DNA of 64,000 nucleotides from CAZGMJ01 sp964526785 (GCA_964526785.1 CAZGMJ010000006.1:92182-156181), one strand, 5' to 3'; positions 54,898-63,707 are shown, counted from the first letter of the stretch. The notes: generated from the letters alone by a model not told the origin. A program made the numbers and translations.

Positions 54898-56241
54898 TTA
54901 TTGGATCTGCTCCAGCAGACCGCGCACCTGCTGCTGTATTTCCGGTACGCGTCGCTGTAAGCGCTGCGAGTATATGTCTCTCCTGCTGTAGATCGTTCGA
55001 ATCGCCTCGAGGGCGCTGTCGTGGTCGGTCTTCCGCAGATCGACAACCAGATCGCTCACATCCGCCGAGGCGAATACGCCCTCGAACTTGCGGCTGTACG
55101 CCAGCCCGACCGCGGCAATGCACTGCGACAGTGCCGCGATGCACGAATGCATCCGCGAGCCGAGGAAGAAATCGCACTGCCCGATCAGGTATTTGACCTC
55201 GCCCTGGTCGTACGGCCCGCATGCCAGAAATACCCTCTCGCCGTAATCGCCACAGAGCCGTTCGAACAGGTCTCTGCACGCCGTCGGGTCGGACTCCGGG
55301 TCGTTCGCCTCCGCGGTCAGAACGTGGGGCACCAGCAGCAGCCGCACGCTTGGATTCTCCAGCATCGCCCGCGCTGTATCGAATACCAGTTGCCGGTAGT
55401 CGACCTGCAGTCCGAACCCGTTTGCGTTCTTTTGATCGCGATTGTACAGCAGGCCGCTGACATTGAATCCGACAACCGTTGCGCCCTCGCCGGCGAATCG
55501 CTCGTGCGGCTCGATACGATAGGAAGCTGCGGCCCTCGGCTCGAGCAGAAAAGCCACGTCGGGAGCGAAACGCACCCGGCCGTCGTCCTTCCTGCCCAGC
55601 ATCTGCGAAGCCGCCGCCAGACCCTGCTCGTCGCGCGAATAGATCAGTTCGCTCCGTCGCAGGATATACCGGGCGACACAGCGGCTGATGCGTTTCTTAA
55701 ACGGCCCGTACGTCTGCGGCAGCATGACCAGACGCTTGCGAAACGCCAGCACGATCAGCTTGTACAGCGATCCGAGCAGGAAACGCCGCACGCCGTAAAT
55801 ATCGCTGAAGCTGTCGCCCCCCGTGATATCGACCGCCATCGTGCAGTCATACAGCATCCTGCAGTACGGGTTCCGCGCCATGATCCGTTCTTTCCGTCTC
55901 CCGCCCAGGGGCATCCGCGACAGCAGGGCGTACCATGCGAACCGGATGAAATGGTAGGGCAGGCCGATCTTTTTGTTCAGCCGAACGGGAATGGTCTTGA
56001 TGCCCACCGAACGCCCGTTCACCTCCAGAGCCAGCTCTTTCGGCTCATAGCCGCTGCCCAACTGGACGATCTCCGCCTCGGGCCAGCGATGCAGGATGCA
56101 GCGCAGCGAACCTTCGGCCAGCGCGCTGACCCCCAGATTGCCCGTCTCCAGCGAAGCGCCCAACAGGCAGATCGTCGTTCTCCGGTCTTGGTGTCGCTTA
56201 TTATCGTATGGGAGAGCCTCACGTCTTTCGCGCACACTCAT
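54898..56241 (-). CDS. polysaccharide pyruvyl transferase family protein
   Basis: 447 residues from the ATG at 56241, whose ATGA overlaps the stop of the upstream GT2 gene; the longer frame is not needed. TICLLGASLETGNLGVSALAE starts the domain, with VDITGGDSFSDIYG, MLPQTYGPFKKRISR and FFLGSRMHSCIAALSQCIAAVG. It adds pyruvate ketals to sugars from phosphoenolpyruvate, giving negative charge, or acts as a CsaB-like enzyme. It is translationally coupled between GT2 and the FrhB-like gene. Confidence 0.9.
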   Translation of the reverse strand: MSVRERREALPYDNKRHQDRRTTICLLGASLETGNLGVSALAEGSLRCILHRWPEAEIVQLGSGYEPKELALEVNGRSVGIKTIPVRLNKKIGLPYHFIRFAWYALLSRMPLGGRRKERIMARNPYCRMLYDCTMAVDITGGDSFSDIYGVRRFLLGSLYKLIVLAFRKRLVMLPQTYGPFKKRISRCVARYILRRSELIYSRDEQGLAAASQMLGRKDDGRVRFAPDVAFLLEPRAAASYRIEPHERFAGEGATVVGFNVSGLLYNRDQKNANGFGLQVDYRQLVFDTARAMLENPSVRLLLVPHVLTAEANDPESDPTACRDLFERLCGDYGERVFLACGPYDQGEVKYLIGQCDFFLGSRMHSCIAALSQCIAAVGLAYSRKFEGVFASADVSDLVVDLRKTDHDSALEAIRTIYSRRDIYSQRLQRRVPEIQQQVRGLLEQIQ

Positions 56242-57068
56242 AATTTGAAGCTTCTCCACAATCTCTCTCTGAAGTTTTTCAGTCTTCCCCGCCATCCGGT
56301 GTAGTGCCGAACGTCCCATGGGCCTGCGTTGAGATTTCTCAAAATCATCTGTCTTCGTTTCCAGCGATCTTCAATTGTGTTTATGCCATTATCTCGAAGA
56401 ACACACGCGGTACGTCCGTATTGGCGGACACTTTCATCATCGCTGACCAGCGTATACCGTGATCGAGGATCATCCATATGTTCTTGTGGAATAAGAGGAA
56501 AGTGATATCCGTTTATGAGACCTGCATAAGCTATCTTCATCCAATAGCGAGTAGTCCCTTTGCCTTGAAGTCGTCCGAACCGCTCGTATGTGCTGCGTTT
56601 GAGTAGCAGCCCGGTCCCGCACGTCCACGGATGGCGGACAATCTGATGATCGCCGAACTGCTGGATCTTGCCCGCCTTGCGAGCCGCCTGTTCGTCGAAT
56701 TCATCCAGCGGATAGTGCCAGCAGGCAACCACGCCCAGCTCCGGTATATCCTCGTGCGCCTCGGCCAGTTTGCCAACCCAACCCGGGGTCATCAGACAGT
56801 CATTATCCAGTTTGCCCAGCAGGTCTGCCTTCGATTTCGCCCATATCTCGTTAACCGCAGCAATCTGGCCCGCGTTCTCCTTTGACAGGATAACCTCCGC
56901 GATCCGTGGATCATCGACAGTCGAGAGGTACTCCGCCGTGCCGTCAGTGGAGGCGTTGTCCCAGATCGTCAGAGCGAAATCATCCTGATCGTTCGCAAGA
57001 ATCGAACGCAAAGCCAGCTTCGTATAGTCCAGCCGATTGTATGTGATAAATGCCAGTGCGACCTTCAT
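56238..57068 (-). CDS. glycosyltransferase family 2
   Basis: 276 residues, GT-A: MKVALAFITYNRLDYTKLAL, LTIWDNASTDGTAEYLS, KADLLGKLDNDCLMTPGWVG with the DxD-like DND, and a basic C-terminus WRGRLKNFRERLWRSFKL. It adds a sugar to the repeat unit. Its 5' side is ~110 bases from the inserted IS element, so it may have lost its original upstream promoter link to the flippase gene. Confidence 0.92.
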   Translation of the reverse strand: MKVALAFITYNRLDYTKLALRSILANDQDDFALTIWDNASTDGTAEYLSTVDDPRIAEVILSKENAGQIAAVNEIWAKSKADLLGKLDNDCLMTPGWVGKLAEAHEDIPELGVVACWHYPLDEFDEQAARKAGKIQQFGDHQIVRHPWTCGTGLLLKRSTYERFGRLQGKGTTRYWMKIAYAGLINGYHFPLIPQEHMDDPRSRYTLVSDDESVRQYGRTACVLRDNGINTIEDRWKRRQMILRNLNAGPWDVRHYTGWRGRLKNFRERLWRSFKL

Positions 57069-57179
57069 GGTGAAGTACCTCTGTCCGCCTTATGGAGCCC
57101 ATTCGCGATCGATTTATTCGCAAGATCGAGCACATAGAAACGCTGCCATTCGTTTTTTGCGAGTCTATATTCTTTAGTT

Positions 57180-57195
57180 ACTCAAACTGACCGAT
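57180..57195. repeat. IS left terminal inverted repeat
   Basis: 16 bases, ACTCAAACTGACCGAT, directly after the TAGTT duplication. Confidence 0.9.
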
Positions 57196-57196
57196 C

Positions 57197-58504
57197 TTAT
57201 GCGGCGAGGAGTTTTTCCAATCGCCTAATAATCGGTTTTTCATGACTATACCTGGTGACATCTTGAACGTTCTGCTGCCAGACGATCCGGCGCATGCGGT
57301 CTTTGAGTTTGCTGACAGGTTCAAGTCTCAGCACTTTCTTGTTCTTTGTTTGGCCTTGTGCACGACAGGCTTTAATCCCTGCGTGGGTCAGGCAGGCGTA
57401 AGCAACATCCACCAGGTGCAGGTGTCTAACTATCGCCCGGTACCGAATCACTCGGTAGTCGCCCAGCCCCAAATGCTGTTTCTCGTCCTTGATCAGCATC
57501 TCGATAGACCATCTCTTGAGATAGTTGGGCACGATGGTTTTCATCGAAGCGTGAAGGTTGTCCGTAACCAGCGCTATCTGTCGGTTTTCGCCTCGACGGC
57601 GCGAGAATACCACTTTGACTGTTCCCAGTTTATTGAGAGCGCCCACTCTTTCGGCAAGGCGGTAGCTTTGGGTCTTTCTCAAACCTCTGACTTTGCACCA
57701 GCGGCCGCTGTTTCGCAGGACATTTCTGCCGTATCGCCCCAGTTTGCGTTTGACCGAGCCTACAGTGAACCAGCGATTGCACTTGCCGACGCCGATATAA
57801 TGCCAGCCTTTTTGCTTACAGGCATGGACGACCGTGGGGCACAGATAGAATGCATCGAACAAGACGGTTACCTTGAACCTTGCAGGCACGCATGCTCCTC
57901 GAATGGCGCCGGCCGCCAGGTCGGTGAGTTTGTGAAAAGCAATCTTCAAGGACTTGGCGTGCTCTTTCTTAACGTAGAGCCAGGAACCCCACGGTATGGT
58001 TACGCCGCGATAGTAGAGACAGACCTTCACGATGGTATGTCCGAAACCGTACTTTCCGGTGGCGTGATGGTGAAGCTTTCCGACGGCGTGCATCTTCTTG
58101 GCTCGCTTGAGCGTCTGCGTATCATCAATAACGAAGAGAATGTTTCGGTCGTTTTTGCGAAACAAGCTCCGCAGCATATCCAGTGCAATCATCTGCATGA
58201 GTTGCGATTCGTTCCAGCAGCTTCGCCACAGGAACTCGCCGTGATTGGTCCTGTGAGTAGAGCCTCTCAGGGTCTTGGCGAGGCGTTCTATGGTGCAGCC
58301 ATGGCTTATCGTGATCGCCAGAACCAAAGGCCAAAAGTGCCCCCAGCCTCTCTGCGTGAAGGCGCCTCTAAGTGGTCTAAAAAAACGCTGCAATGTTCGA
58401 GGTATTCTGCCGATAGTAATCATACGGCCTCTCCTACGATAAGTTGTTGTTCTCAAAACTGTTATCGTCTGAGTAGGCCGTTTTTGTTTGACAATTGTTA
58501 CCAT
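57197..58504 (-). CDS. DDE transposase of the IS element
   Basis: 435 residues (an in-frame start 27 codons in is possible). The DDE triad is visible: Asp in LFVIDDTQTLKRAKK, Asp in TVLFDAFYLCPTV and Glu in SIEMLIKDEKQHLGLGDYRV. The last segment, with a conserved W-I-E...K...LGL..Y pattern, resembles the IS4/IS701 group; the exact family could not be fixed, partly because the target duplication is 5 bases. The frame is unbroken, so the enzyme is probably functional. Confidence 0.9.
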   Translation of the reverse strand: MVTIVKQKRPTQTITVLRTTTYRRRGRMITIGRIPRTLQRFFRPLRGAFTQRGWGHFWPLVLAITISHGCTIERLAKTLRGSTHRTNHGEFLWRSCWNESQLMQMIALDMLRSLFRKNDRNILFVIDDTQTLKRAKKMHAVGKLHHHATGKYGFGHTIVKVCLYYRGVTIPWGSWLYVKKEHAKSLKIAFHKLTDLAAGAIRGACVPARFKVTVLFDAFYLCPTVVHACKQKGWHYIGVGKCNRWFTVGSVKRKLGRYGRNVLRNSGRWCKVRGLRKTQSYRLAERVGALNKLGTVKVVFSRRRGENRQIALVTDNLHASMKTIVPNYLKRWSIEMLIKDEKQHLGLGDYRVIRYRAIVRHLHLVDVAYACLTHAGIKACRAQGQTKNKKVLRLEPVSKLKDRMRRIVWQQNVQDVTRYSHEKPIIRRLEKLLAA

Positions 58505-58517
58505 CAGAATTTCAAGA

Positions 58518-58533
58518 ATCGGTCAGTTTGAGT
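58518..58533. repeat. IS right terminal inverted repeat
   Basis: 16 bases, ATCGGTCAGTTTGAGT, reverse complement of the left end and directly before the second TAGTT. Confidence 0.9.
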
Positions 58534-58627
58534 TAGTTATCTTAAAATTTGCTCTTCTGATTTTAATCATTTCCTAAATGTGGCAAGTAGCCCCGGTTAT
58601 GCGACCGTATTCCGCGGGTGCCCGGTT

Positions 58628-60166
58628 CTATCTATTTCGACGGAATATCATGCCGCAATATGTTAATAGACTGTGAATCAGCATCCGTCCGCTACGAGTT
58701 GAGCTAAGAATACCAAGATACACAGCCGTTCCTGTTGCAAGACATGTCGCCAAAATGAGCATGTAGTTTTGGCCCAGCAAGAGCGCGCGACATACGAGGA
58801 GGACGGCTCCCATGATACAGCTTGTGCTGGCGGGTAGAACTATGGCTACGAGAAAGCCCTTGACTGTCACCGGACTCTTACGGTAGGCATACCACAGCAA
58901 CGGCAATAGAAGCGTATAGGTTGCCGCCGCATAGGCAATCGCGACTCCAGTCGCGCCCCAAGTGATCCCGATGCTGAAGGAAAAGACAAGTGCTATGCTA
59001 TTCATTAGACCTATTCGGAAGAAGCGCCTCGATTGACCCATTGCTAGCAACACGGTGCCATATGTGGTGCTAACTGGTTGTATGAAGGCCGTTAATGCCA
59101 GTATCTGAAAGAAAGGGGCCGCGTCGATCCATTTCTCGCCAAGCACCACGCTGATGGCTTCTTTTGCACAGATAGCAAGATAGATAGTAAGTGGCATACT
59201 TAGAAATGCGATTAATAGTACAAGCTTGTAATAATATTTTCTGAACCGCACCCGGTCATCTTGAAGTCGGCTGAGAGCTGGTACAGCCACTGTCAAGAGT
59301 GGCCCGCGTATTTGCGTAATCGGAAGCATGAGCAGGCCGTGTGCCCGCCCGTACAGACCCAGCGTCGCGGCGCCGACGTATTTGCCGATCAGCACCTTGT
59401 CCGCATTGCGCGAAAAGTAGTTCACAATATGAAAAAGCGTGATGTTCTTGCCGAATCCGAGCATCTCCCGCGTGCCGGCCCGCCGCTGCGGCCGCCCCGG
59501 TACCCACCGAAGTGAGACCCACACACCCGCACAGATCATTCCGCCCATCGTCAGGTGCATCAGCACCAGCGACCAGTACCGAGCTCCCAGCAGGGCTGCA
59601 ATCACCGCCACCGCGACGCTGCAGAACATCGCAAAGACCTCGATCTTCACCACCGCGCCGAACCGCATGTTCCGCTTGAGCAGCGCCTGGTGCTGTATCG
59701 TCAGTCCGCTGAAGACAAAAGCCCCCGCCAGCACCATCGTAATGGGGGTCAGTCGCGGTTCGCCGTAGAACCAGGCCACCAGCGGAGCCAGGGTCATCGT
59801 CAACAGCGCCAGGCCCACGCCGATTGCCGCATTGATCCAGAACAGCGTACTGATCTGTCGCTGCGTGATCTTCGGCCGCTGGATCGTTGCCGCGGAGAGT
59901 CCCATATCCTTGAACATCATGATGAAGTTCGTTACCGCCATCACCATGCCCACGATCCCGAAATCCTCTTTCGTCAGCAGGCGCGCCAGGATCATGGTCG
60001 AGGCGGTGTGCAGTACAAACTTGCCGAACTGTCCGGCCAGCGTCACACTGCCCGAGCGAATCGAATGCGTCTTGAGATCGCCCTTGAGGTGCTCGACGCT
60101 GAATACGTCGTCGTGCGGATCCGCGTTTTTCTCAATCGGAGGATTCTGTGCCAATGTCTGGCTCAT
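58628..60166 (-). CDS. Wzx/WzxC-type oligosaccharide flippase
   Basis: 512 residues from the ATG at 60166; a GTG 13 codons upstream (60205) is also possible, and neither has a good ribosome site. About 12-14 membrane helices of the polysaccharide-biosynthesis (MATE-like) superfamily: ILARLLTKEDFGIVGMVMAV, KDMGLSAATIQRPKITQRQI, GKNITLFHIVNYFSRNADKV, LIGKYVGAATLGLYGRAHGL. It flips the lipid-linked repeat unit to the periplasm. It is the first gene of the locus and lies just upstream of the IS. Confidence 0.92.
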   Translation of the reverse strand: MSQTLAQNPPIEKNADPHDDVFSVEHLKGDLKTHSIRSGSVTLAGQFGKFVLHTASTMILARLLTKEDFGIVGMVMAVTNFIMMFKDMGLSAATIQRPKITQRQISTLFWINAAIGVGLALLTMTLAPLVAWFYGEPRLTPITMVLAGAFVFSGLTIQHQALLKRNMRFGAVVKIEVFAMFCSVAVAVIAALLGARYWSLVLMHLTMGGMICAGVWVSLRWVPGRPQRRAGTREMLGFGKNITLFHIVNYFSRNADKVLIGKYVGAATLGLYGRAHGLLMLPITQIRGPLLTVAVPALSRLQDDRVRFRKYYYKLVLLIAFLSMPLTIYLAICAKEAISVVLGEKWIDAAPFFQILALTAFIQPVSTTYGTVLLAMGQSRRFFRIGLMNSIALVFSFSIGITWGATGVAIAYAAATYTLLLPLLWYAYRKSPVTVKGFLVAIVLPASTSCIMGAVLLVCRALLLGQNYMLILATCLATGTAVYLGILSSTRSGRMLIHSLLTYCGMIFRRNR

Positions 60167-60229
60167 TAGTGTGTGGTGGAGCAATGATGTGGTGCTATGC
60201 GCCACAAATACCGACTAACTGATGCCCCA

Positions 60230-61372
60230 TTACGAATTGCCCAACTGATAAATCGCCTGCACCTGCGCGGCCGTCAGGCTGCGGGTGTAGATTCGCAGAT
60301 CGTCGGCCCAGCCCGGACTCGCCTGGCTGCCCGTGGGGCTGCTGCCGATGGTCAGATCGCGGTCCGCCGGGGCCAGGGCAAGCGTGTTTTCCGGAGTATC
60401 GTCGGTTGCGGCCAACTCACCGTCGCGGTAGATCGAGATGACCGTCCCCTGACGGACGATCGCATAATGATGCCACCGATCGTCCGCTCCGCCCGGCCAC
60501 GCTGCCGCCACCCACCGCGTCTCGCCCGTAACGAACTGCACGGCTATCGACAGATTGCCCGGCGGCGTATAGCACAGGACCGAGCTTGCCGCCGCGGCGA
60601 AATTGCTCAGAAAGTGCAGCGTCTGGCCCGGATCGGGCTGGTTCGTTCGCCACCAGAAGCAGATCGCAAAGTCCTGATCGGCCGCCAGGGCGGGGCGGTA
60701 GCTCGGCCCGGTGAGCGTGGTCCGTTCATCGATCCCGTCGTAGCCGAGCGATCTGCCGACGGCGCCTGCGGCCGAATGGGCGGACGTGTTCGGATTGCCG
60801 CCGGGATCGATGAACGTCTGGTCGTGCCCGCCGGTTGCATCGCGCACGACGGCGTCCTCCGCATCGTCGTCCATCGGCAGATGCAGCAGCAGGCCCGCAT
60901 ATTCGCCCGTCAGCCGGATGTGGCTGAGGGCGATCCCGTCCCATGCCACCGGCCCGTTATCGAACTGGCAGAAGCGAATCTTAAACGCCTCGTTGTACGC
61001 AAGGCCGCATGCGGCGGCCGCGGCGTCCAGATCGATATCGAACGGTGCGAATGTCCCCGTCAGGTTCCGCAGATCCTGAATCTCGTACCAGTTCTCGCCG
61101 TCGGCGCTGATCGCCACGCCGTCGAAATCCGCATCATTCCCGAACGGAGCCGGCGGCGGGGCGTGCGGCTCGTCGCCGTATTCCCGTGCCCGGAACGCCA
61201 GACGCACGCGCTCGTAATCGCTCAAATCCGCCGTCAGCGTCACCGCGTTGCGGCGGTAGCGAAAGTCCCGGCCCCGGTCCTCATCGGCCATCGTTACGGA
61301 TATCCCGCTCGGCAGATTGGACAGGTCGATACACGGTCCGTCTTTCAGTATGTCAGTAGGGGGGATGTTCAT
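60230..61372 (-). CDS. LamG/concanavalin-A-like protein
   Basis: 380 residues. The N-terminal ~165 residues form a beta-rich domain (AFRAREYGDEPHAPPPAPFG, VAISADGENWYEIQDL). From ~165 comes a LamG_3-type jelly-roll (LLLHLPMDDDAEDAVVRDAT, DFAICFWWRTNQPDPGQTLH, WHHYAIVRQGTVISIYRDGE) ending WADDLRIYTRSLTAAQVQAI. There is no signal peptide. It probably binds carbohydrate or protein. It lies next to the FN3 gene, with an octamer-repeat array between. Confidence 0.85.
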   Translation of the reverse strand: MNIPPTDILKDGPCIDLSNLPSGISVTMADEDRGRDFRYRRNAVTLTADLSDYERVRLAFRAREYGDEPHAPPPAPFGNDADFDGVAISADGENWYEIQDLRNLTGTFAPFDIDLDAAAAACGLAYNEAFKIRFCQFDNGPVAWDGIALSHIRLTGEYAGLLLHLPMDDDAEDAVVRDATGGHDQTFIDPGGNPNTSAHSAAGAVGRSLGYDGIDERTTLTGPSYRPALAADQDFAICFWWRTNQPDPGQTLHFLSNFAAAASSVLCYTPPGNLSIAVQFVTGETRWVAAAWPGGADDRWHHYAIVRQGTVISIYRDGELAATDDTPENTLALAPADRDLTIGSSPTGSQASPGWADDLRIYTRSLTAAQVQAIYQLGNS

Positions 61373-61377
61373 TTGTC

Positions 61378-61632
61378 AAGTCGTCAAGTTCTCAAGGCAT
61401 CGAGTTTTCAAGGCATCAAGTTCGTGACGGAAGGCATCGAGTTTTCAAGGCATCAAGGCATCAAGTTCGTGACCGAAGGCATCGAGTTTGCCTCAGTACC
61501 TGTTCTTCTTAGTGCCTTGTTGCCTCGGTGCCTTAGTGCCTTTCTCCATGTGCCTTGGTGCCCCGTTGCCTTAGTGCCTTTTTTTCATGCCCCTTGCTGC
61601 CTCAGTGCCTTGCTGCCTCAGTGCCTTCTTAC
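61378..61632. repeat. octamer-word repeat array A
   Basis: The left part repeats GGCATCAA/GGCATCGAG-type words; the right part repeats TGCCTNNN words (TGCCTTGT, TGCCTCGG, TGCCTTAG) with a period of 8. The two parts are roughly inverse, so the region could fold back. Confidence 0.75.
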
Positions 61633-61767
61633 GTTAGGTTCACTTTCGCACTCGCCAACTTACGCACTCTCGCACTGTCGTGCGAACTGCCGAGCAAGGC
61701 CGTGGTCCTCTCGGACGGTTTCGGCCGCCGCGGTCTCGCTCCACGGCCCTGCTCTGCTTCCGACAGA

Positions 61768-61992
61768 TGAAGTCAGTAGTCGGAAAGAAGTAGTCGAGTA
61801 GTCGGCGATACTAAGAAGTCGAGAAGCCGAGGAGTCAGTGTAAACGAGAAGTCAAGAAGACAAGGAGGCAAGTAGTCGAGTAGTCGGGTCTTCTCGTCTA
61901 CTGGTATTCTGCACTTCTCGAATTCTGCCGTTCATATTCTCGTCTTCTGCCGTTCCGTCTTCTGGCTTTCTACTGTCTTCTCGTCTTCTCTT
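61768..61992. repeat. octamer-word repeat array B
   Basis: A purine-rich arm of AGTAGTCG/AAGTCGAG words (61768-61890) is followed by a pyrimidine-rich arm of CTTCTCGT/TCTTCTGC words, ending at the stop codon of the FN3 gene. Period near 8. Confidence 0.65.
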
Positions 61993-62601
61993 CTAAAGGA
62001 CCGCCGCTATCGTATTGCTCGGTACGCTTTCGCCGGCTTTGTTCGTCGCCAGGACGCGATATTCCCAGTCCTTGCCGCGCTCCTGGCCGGTCAGCGTCGC
62101 TTCCGATGCGATCGCCATGCTCACCAGCGTCCAGTCGCCCGACGGCCGCTCCCGGCGTTCGATCTTGTACGCCGCCACACTGCCGCCGTCGGCGGGTTTC
62201 TTCCAGTCCAGGAAGATCCAGCCCTCGCCCTGACGCGGCGCTTCGAGCGCCCGCGGCTGGCCGGGAATCGCCATGGCCGTCGGATCGGCCCGGCCGCCCC
62301 AGCCCAGGGCCGTCAGCTTGGCGTCGTCGTAGTTGACGGCGTCTTCGGCGTACCGCAGGTCGGTCCGCATCGCCGTGATGAGCTCTTCGAGCCCGGCGGT
62401 TTTGGTGTCCGTCGCCTGCTCGGCGGCCGCCATTGCGGCCACCTGCGCGTCGGTGAGCGTGACGCAGGAGTCCAGCAGCGTCTGCAGGTCCGCCGGGGGA
62501 ACCGGCGGGGCGGGAAAGTCCGCCGCATTTGCTGTCAGTCCTGTGATCATGCTCTGGGCCAATGCCGTAATCTCCGCTTCGGTTCTTGGAAATCTCGCCA
62601 T
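61993..62601 (-). CDS. fibronectin type III protein with conserved helical N-terminus
   Basis: 202 residues from the ATG at 62601, preceded by GAGAGG. N-terminal ~110 residues are helical (MARFPRTEAEITALAQSMIT; an Ala/Glu-rich coiled segment; DAKLTALGWGGR). The C-terminal ~85 residues are one FN3 domain (LEAPRQGEGWIFLDWKKPAD, YKIERRERPSGDWTLV, YRVLATNKAGESVPSNTI). There is no signal peptide or membrane helix. I recognise the N-terminal pattern as a widespread family of unknown role, often called simply FN3-domain protein. It sits between octamer arrays B and C. Confidence 0.82.
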   Translation of the reverse strand: MARFPRTEAEITALAQSMITGLTANAADFPAPPVPPADLQTLLDSCVTLTDAQVAAMAAAEQATDTKTAGLEELITAMRTDLRYAEDAVNYDDAKLTALGWGGRADPTAMAIPGQPRALEAPRQGEGWIFLDWKKPADGGSVAAYKIERRERPSGDWTLVSMAIASEATLTGQERGKDWEYRVLATNKAGESVPSNTIAAVL

Positions 62602-62634
62602 CGTACTGCCTCTCCTTTCCAATCAAGTTATCAT

Positions 62635-62740
62635 TTGCAGGCATCAAGTTCCCGAGGCATCCGGGCATCCAGTGTCTTTCTCGCTGCCTTGCTGCCTCGT
62701 TGCCTCAGTGCCTCTTCACAGTGTGCCTTACCAGCTTTCT
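62635..62740. repeat. octamer-word repeat array C
   Basis: GGCATCAAGTTCCC/GGCATCCG words are followed by TGCCTTGC, TGCCTCGT, TGCCTCAG words, the same inverse two-arm layout as in arrays A and D. Confidence 0.7.
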
Positions 62741-62895
62741 TTGATTCACTTTCGCACTCGCAACTTTCGAACTTCAGCACTGACGTTCCTCTTTCGCACT
62801 CACACACTGGCGAAATCTCGCACTGAAGTCCTCTTTTCATCCCGCCCTGTCCTCGACAATATCTATCGGCAATCGGGTGACGTCACTTGAATGTT

Positions 62896-62923
62896 TTTCG
62901 AAAGCTTTTCAAAGCTTTCGAAA
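62896..62923. repeat. perfect 13-bp inverted repeat with 2-base centre
   Basis: TTTCGAAAGCTTT (62896-62908), centre TC, then AAAGCTTTCGAAA (62911-62923). It abuts the left end of array D. No T-run follows that would make it a normal terminator. Confidence 0.85.
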
Positions 62924-63344
62924 GGCATCGAGTTCTCAAGGCATCCAGGCATCGAGATGGTGACGGAAGGCATTAAGTTCCCGAGGCATCCGGGCATCAA
63001 GTGGTGACCGAAGGCATTAAGTTCCCGAGGCATCCAGGCATCAAGTGGTGACCGAAGGCATTAAGTTCCCGAGGCATCCGGGCATCGAGATGGTGACCGA
63101 AGGCATCGAGTGACCCAGGCATCCGGGCATCCAGGGTTATTCTCGCTGCCTTGCTGCCTCGTTGGCTCAGTGCCTTAGTGCCTTGATTACTGTGCCTTTC
63201 TCCTATGTCCCTGCATCCCTTGATGCCTCGCTGCCTCGCTGCCTCAGTGCCTTTTCTCTCAGTGCCTTGCTGCCTTGTGGCCTCAGTGCCTCTTTTTTGT
63301 GTGCCTCGGTGCCTTGATCCCTCAGTGCCTCTTTCTCCCCTCTC
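62924..63344. repeat. octamer-word repeat array D, including 44-bp tandem repeats
   Basis: 62962-63005, 63006-63049 and 63050-63094 are near-identical 44-45 base units (GACCGAAGGCATTAAGTTCC..., differing at a few bases), with a fourth partial copy after 63095. To the right, 63135-63344 is a TGCCTNNN arm reaching the 3' end of the four-helix-bundle gene. Confidence 0.85.
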
Positions 63345-63705
63345 CTTTTCTGATCTTGCCAGCCAGCGACGCCAGCATTCGTTCGATTTCACTCAGAGCG
63401 TCGTTCAGTTCGCAGTACTTCGCTTCGTTCAAGAACATCAGGTTGAGCGAAATCTCCAATTGTGTCTGCAGTTCATAGACTGAACCAATTGCAATCTGCA
63501 GGAATCTCGAATAGTCCCGCGAAGAGCGACGGCCATAGCCTTCGGCGATGTTGCTCGGAATTGATACTGCACAGCGCCGCATTTGAGCTACCAGGGCGAA
63601 CTTCTCAGCGTCAGGAAATGCGGCCGTTTCACGATACAGAGTTGTTATCAGAGCCATGGATTTCTGCCAGACCAGCAAGTCCCTGAATGTCCTTATCTCG
63701 CCCAT
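63322..63705 (-). CDS. four-helix-bundle (S23/23S intervening-sequence type) protein
   Basis: 127 residues. FRDLLVWQKSMALITTLYRE, FALVAQMRRCAVSIPSNIAE, GYGRRSSRDYSRFLQIAIGS and YELQTQLEISLNLMFL are the hallmark segments of the small four-helix-bundle family first found in 23S rRNA intervening sequences and now seen in many genomes. No rRNA is in the window, so here it is a free gene. The start has only a weak site (ATCAGG). The surrounding repeats are the point of interest. Confidence 0.93.
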   Translation of the reverse strand: MGEIRTFRDLLVWQKSMALITTLYRETAAFPDAEKFALVAQMRRCAVSIPSNIAEGYGRRSSRDYSRFLQIAIGSVYELQTQLEISLNLMFLNEAKYCELNDALSEIERMLASLAGKIRKGEGRKRH

Positions 63706-63707
63706 CC

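Larger units (their letters stand above)
57180..58533 (-). mobile_element. intact insertion sequence with inverted repeats and target duplication
   Basis: 1354 bp. Left end ACTCAAACTGACCGAT (57180-57195) is matched by its exact reverse complement at 58518-58533 (16 bp perfect). The 5-base direct repeat TAGTT flanks it on both sides (57175-57179 and 58534-58538), so it inserted recently and has not decayed. It contains one transposase gene filling almost its whole length. Confidence 0.92.

Noticed and set aside
55021..56304. 427-codon plus-strand open frame
   Set aside because: Antisense shadow of the pyruvyl transferase, caused by high GC.
57242..58531. 429-codon plus-strand open frame across the IS
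   Set aside because: It is the antisense of the transposase gene; the minus frame has the DDE motifs and the inverted repeats fit it.
60197..61801. 534-codon plus-strand open frame
   Set aside because: Antisense to the LamG gene, then runs through repeat array A; composition is Arg/Ala-rich and shows no domain.
62997..63392. 131-codon minus-strand frame overlapping the four-helix-bundle gene end
   Set aside because: Made almost wholly of octamer words (RGTE, RQRG, DARMP repeats).
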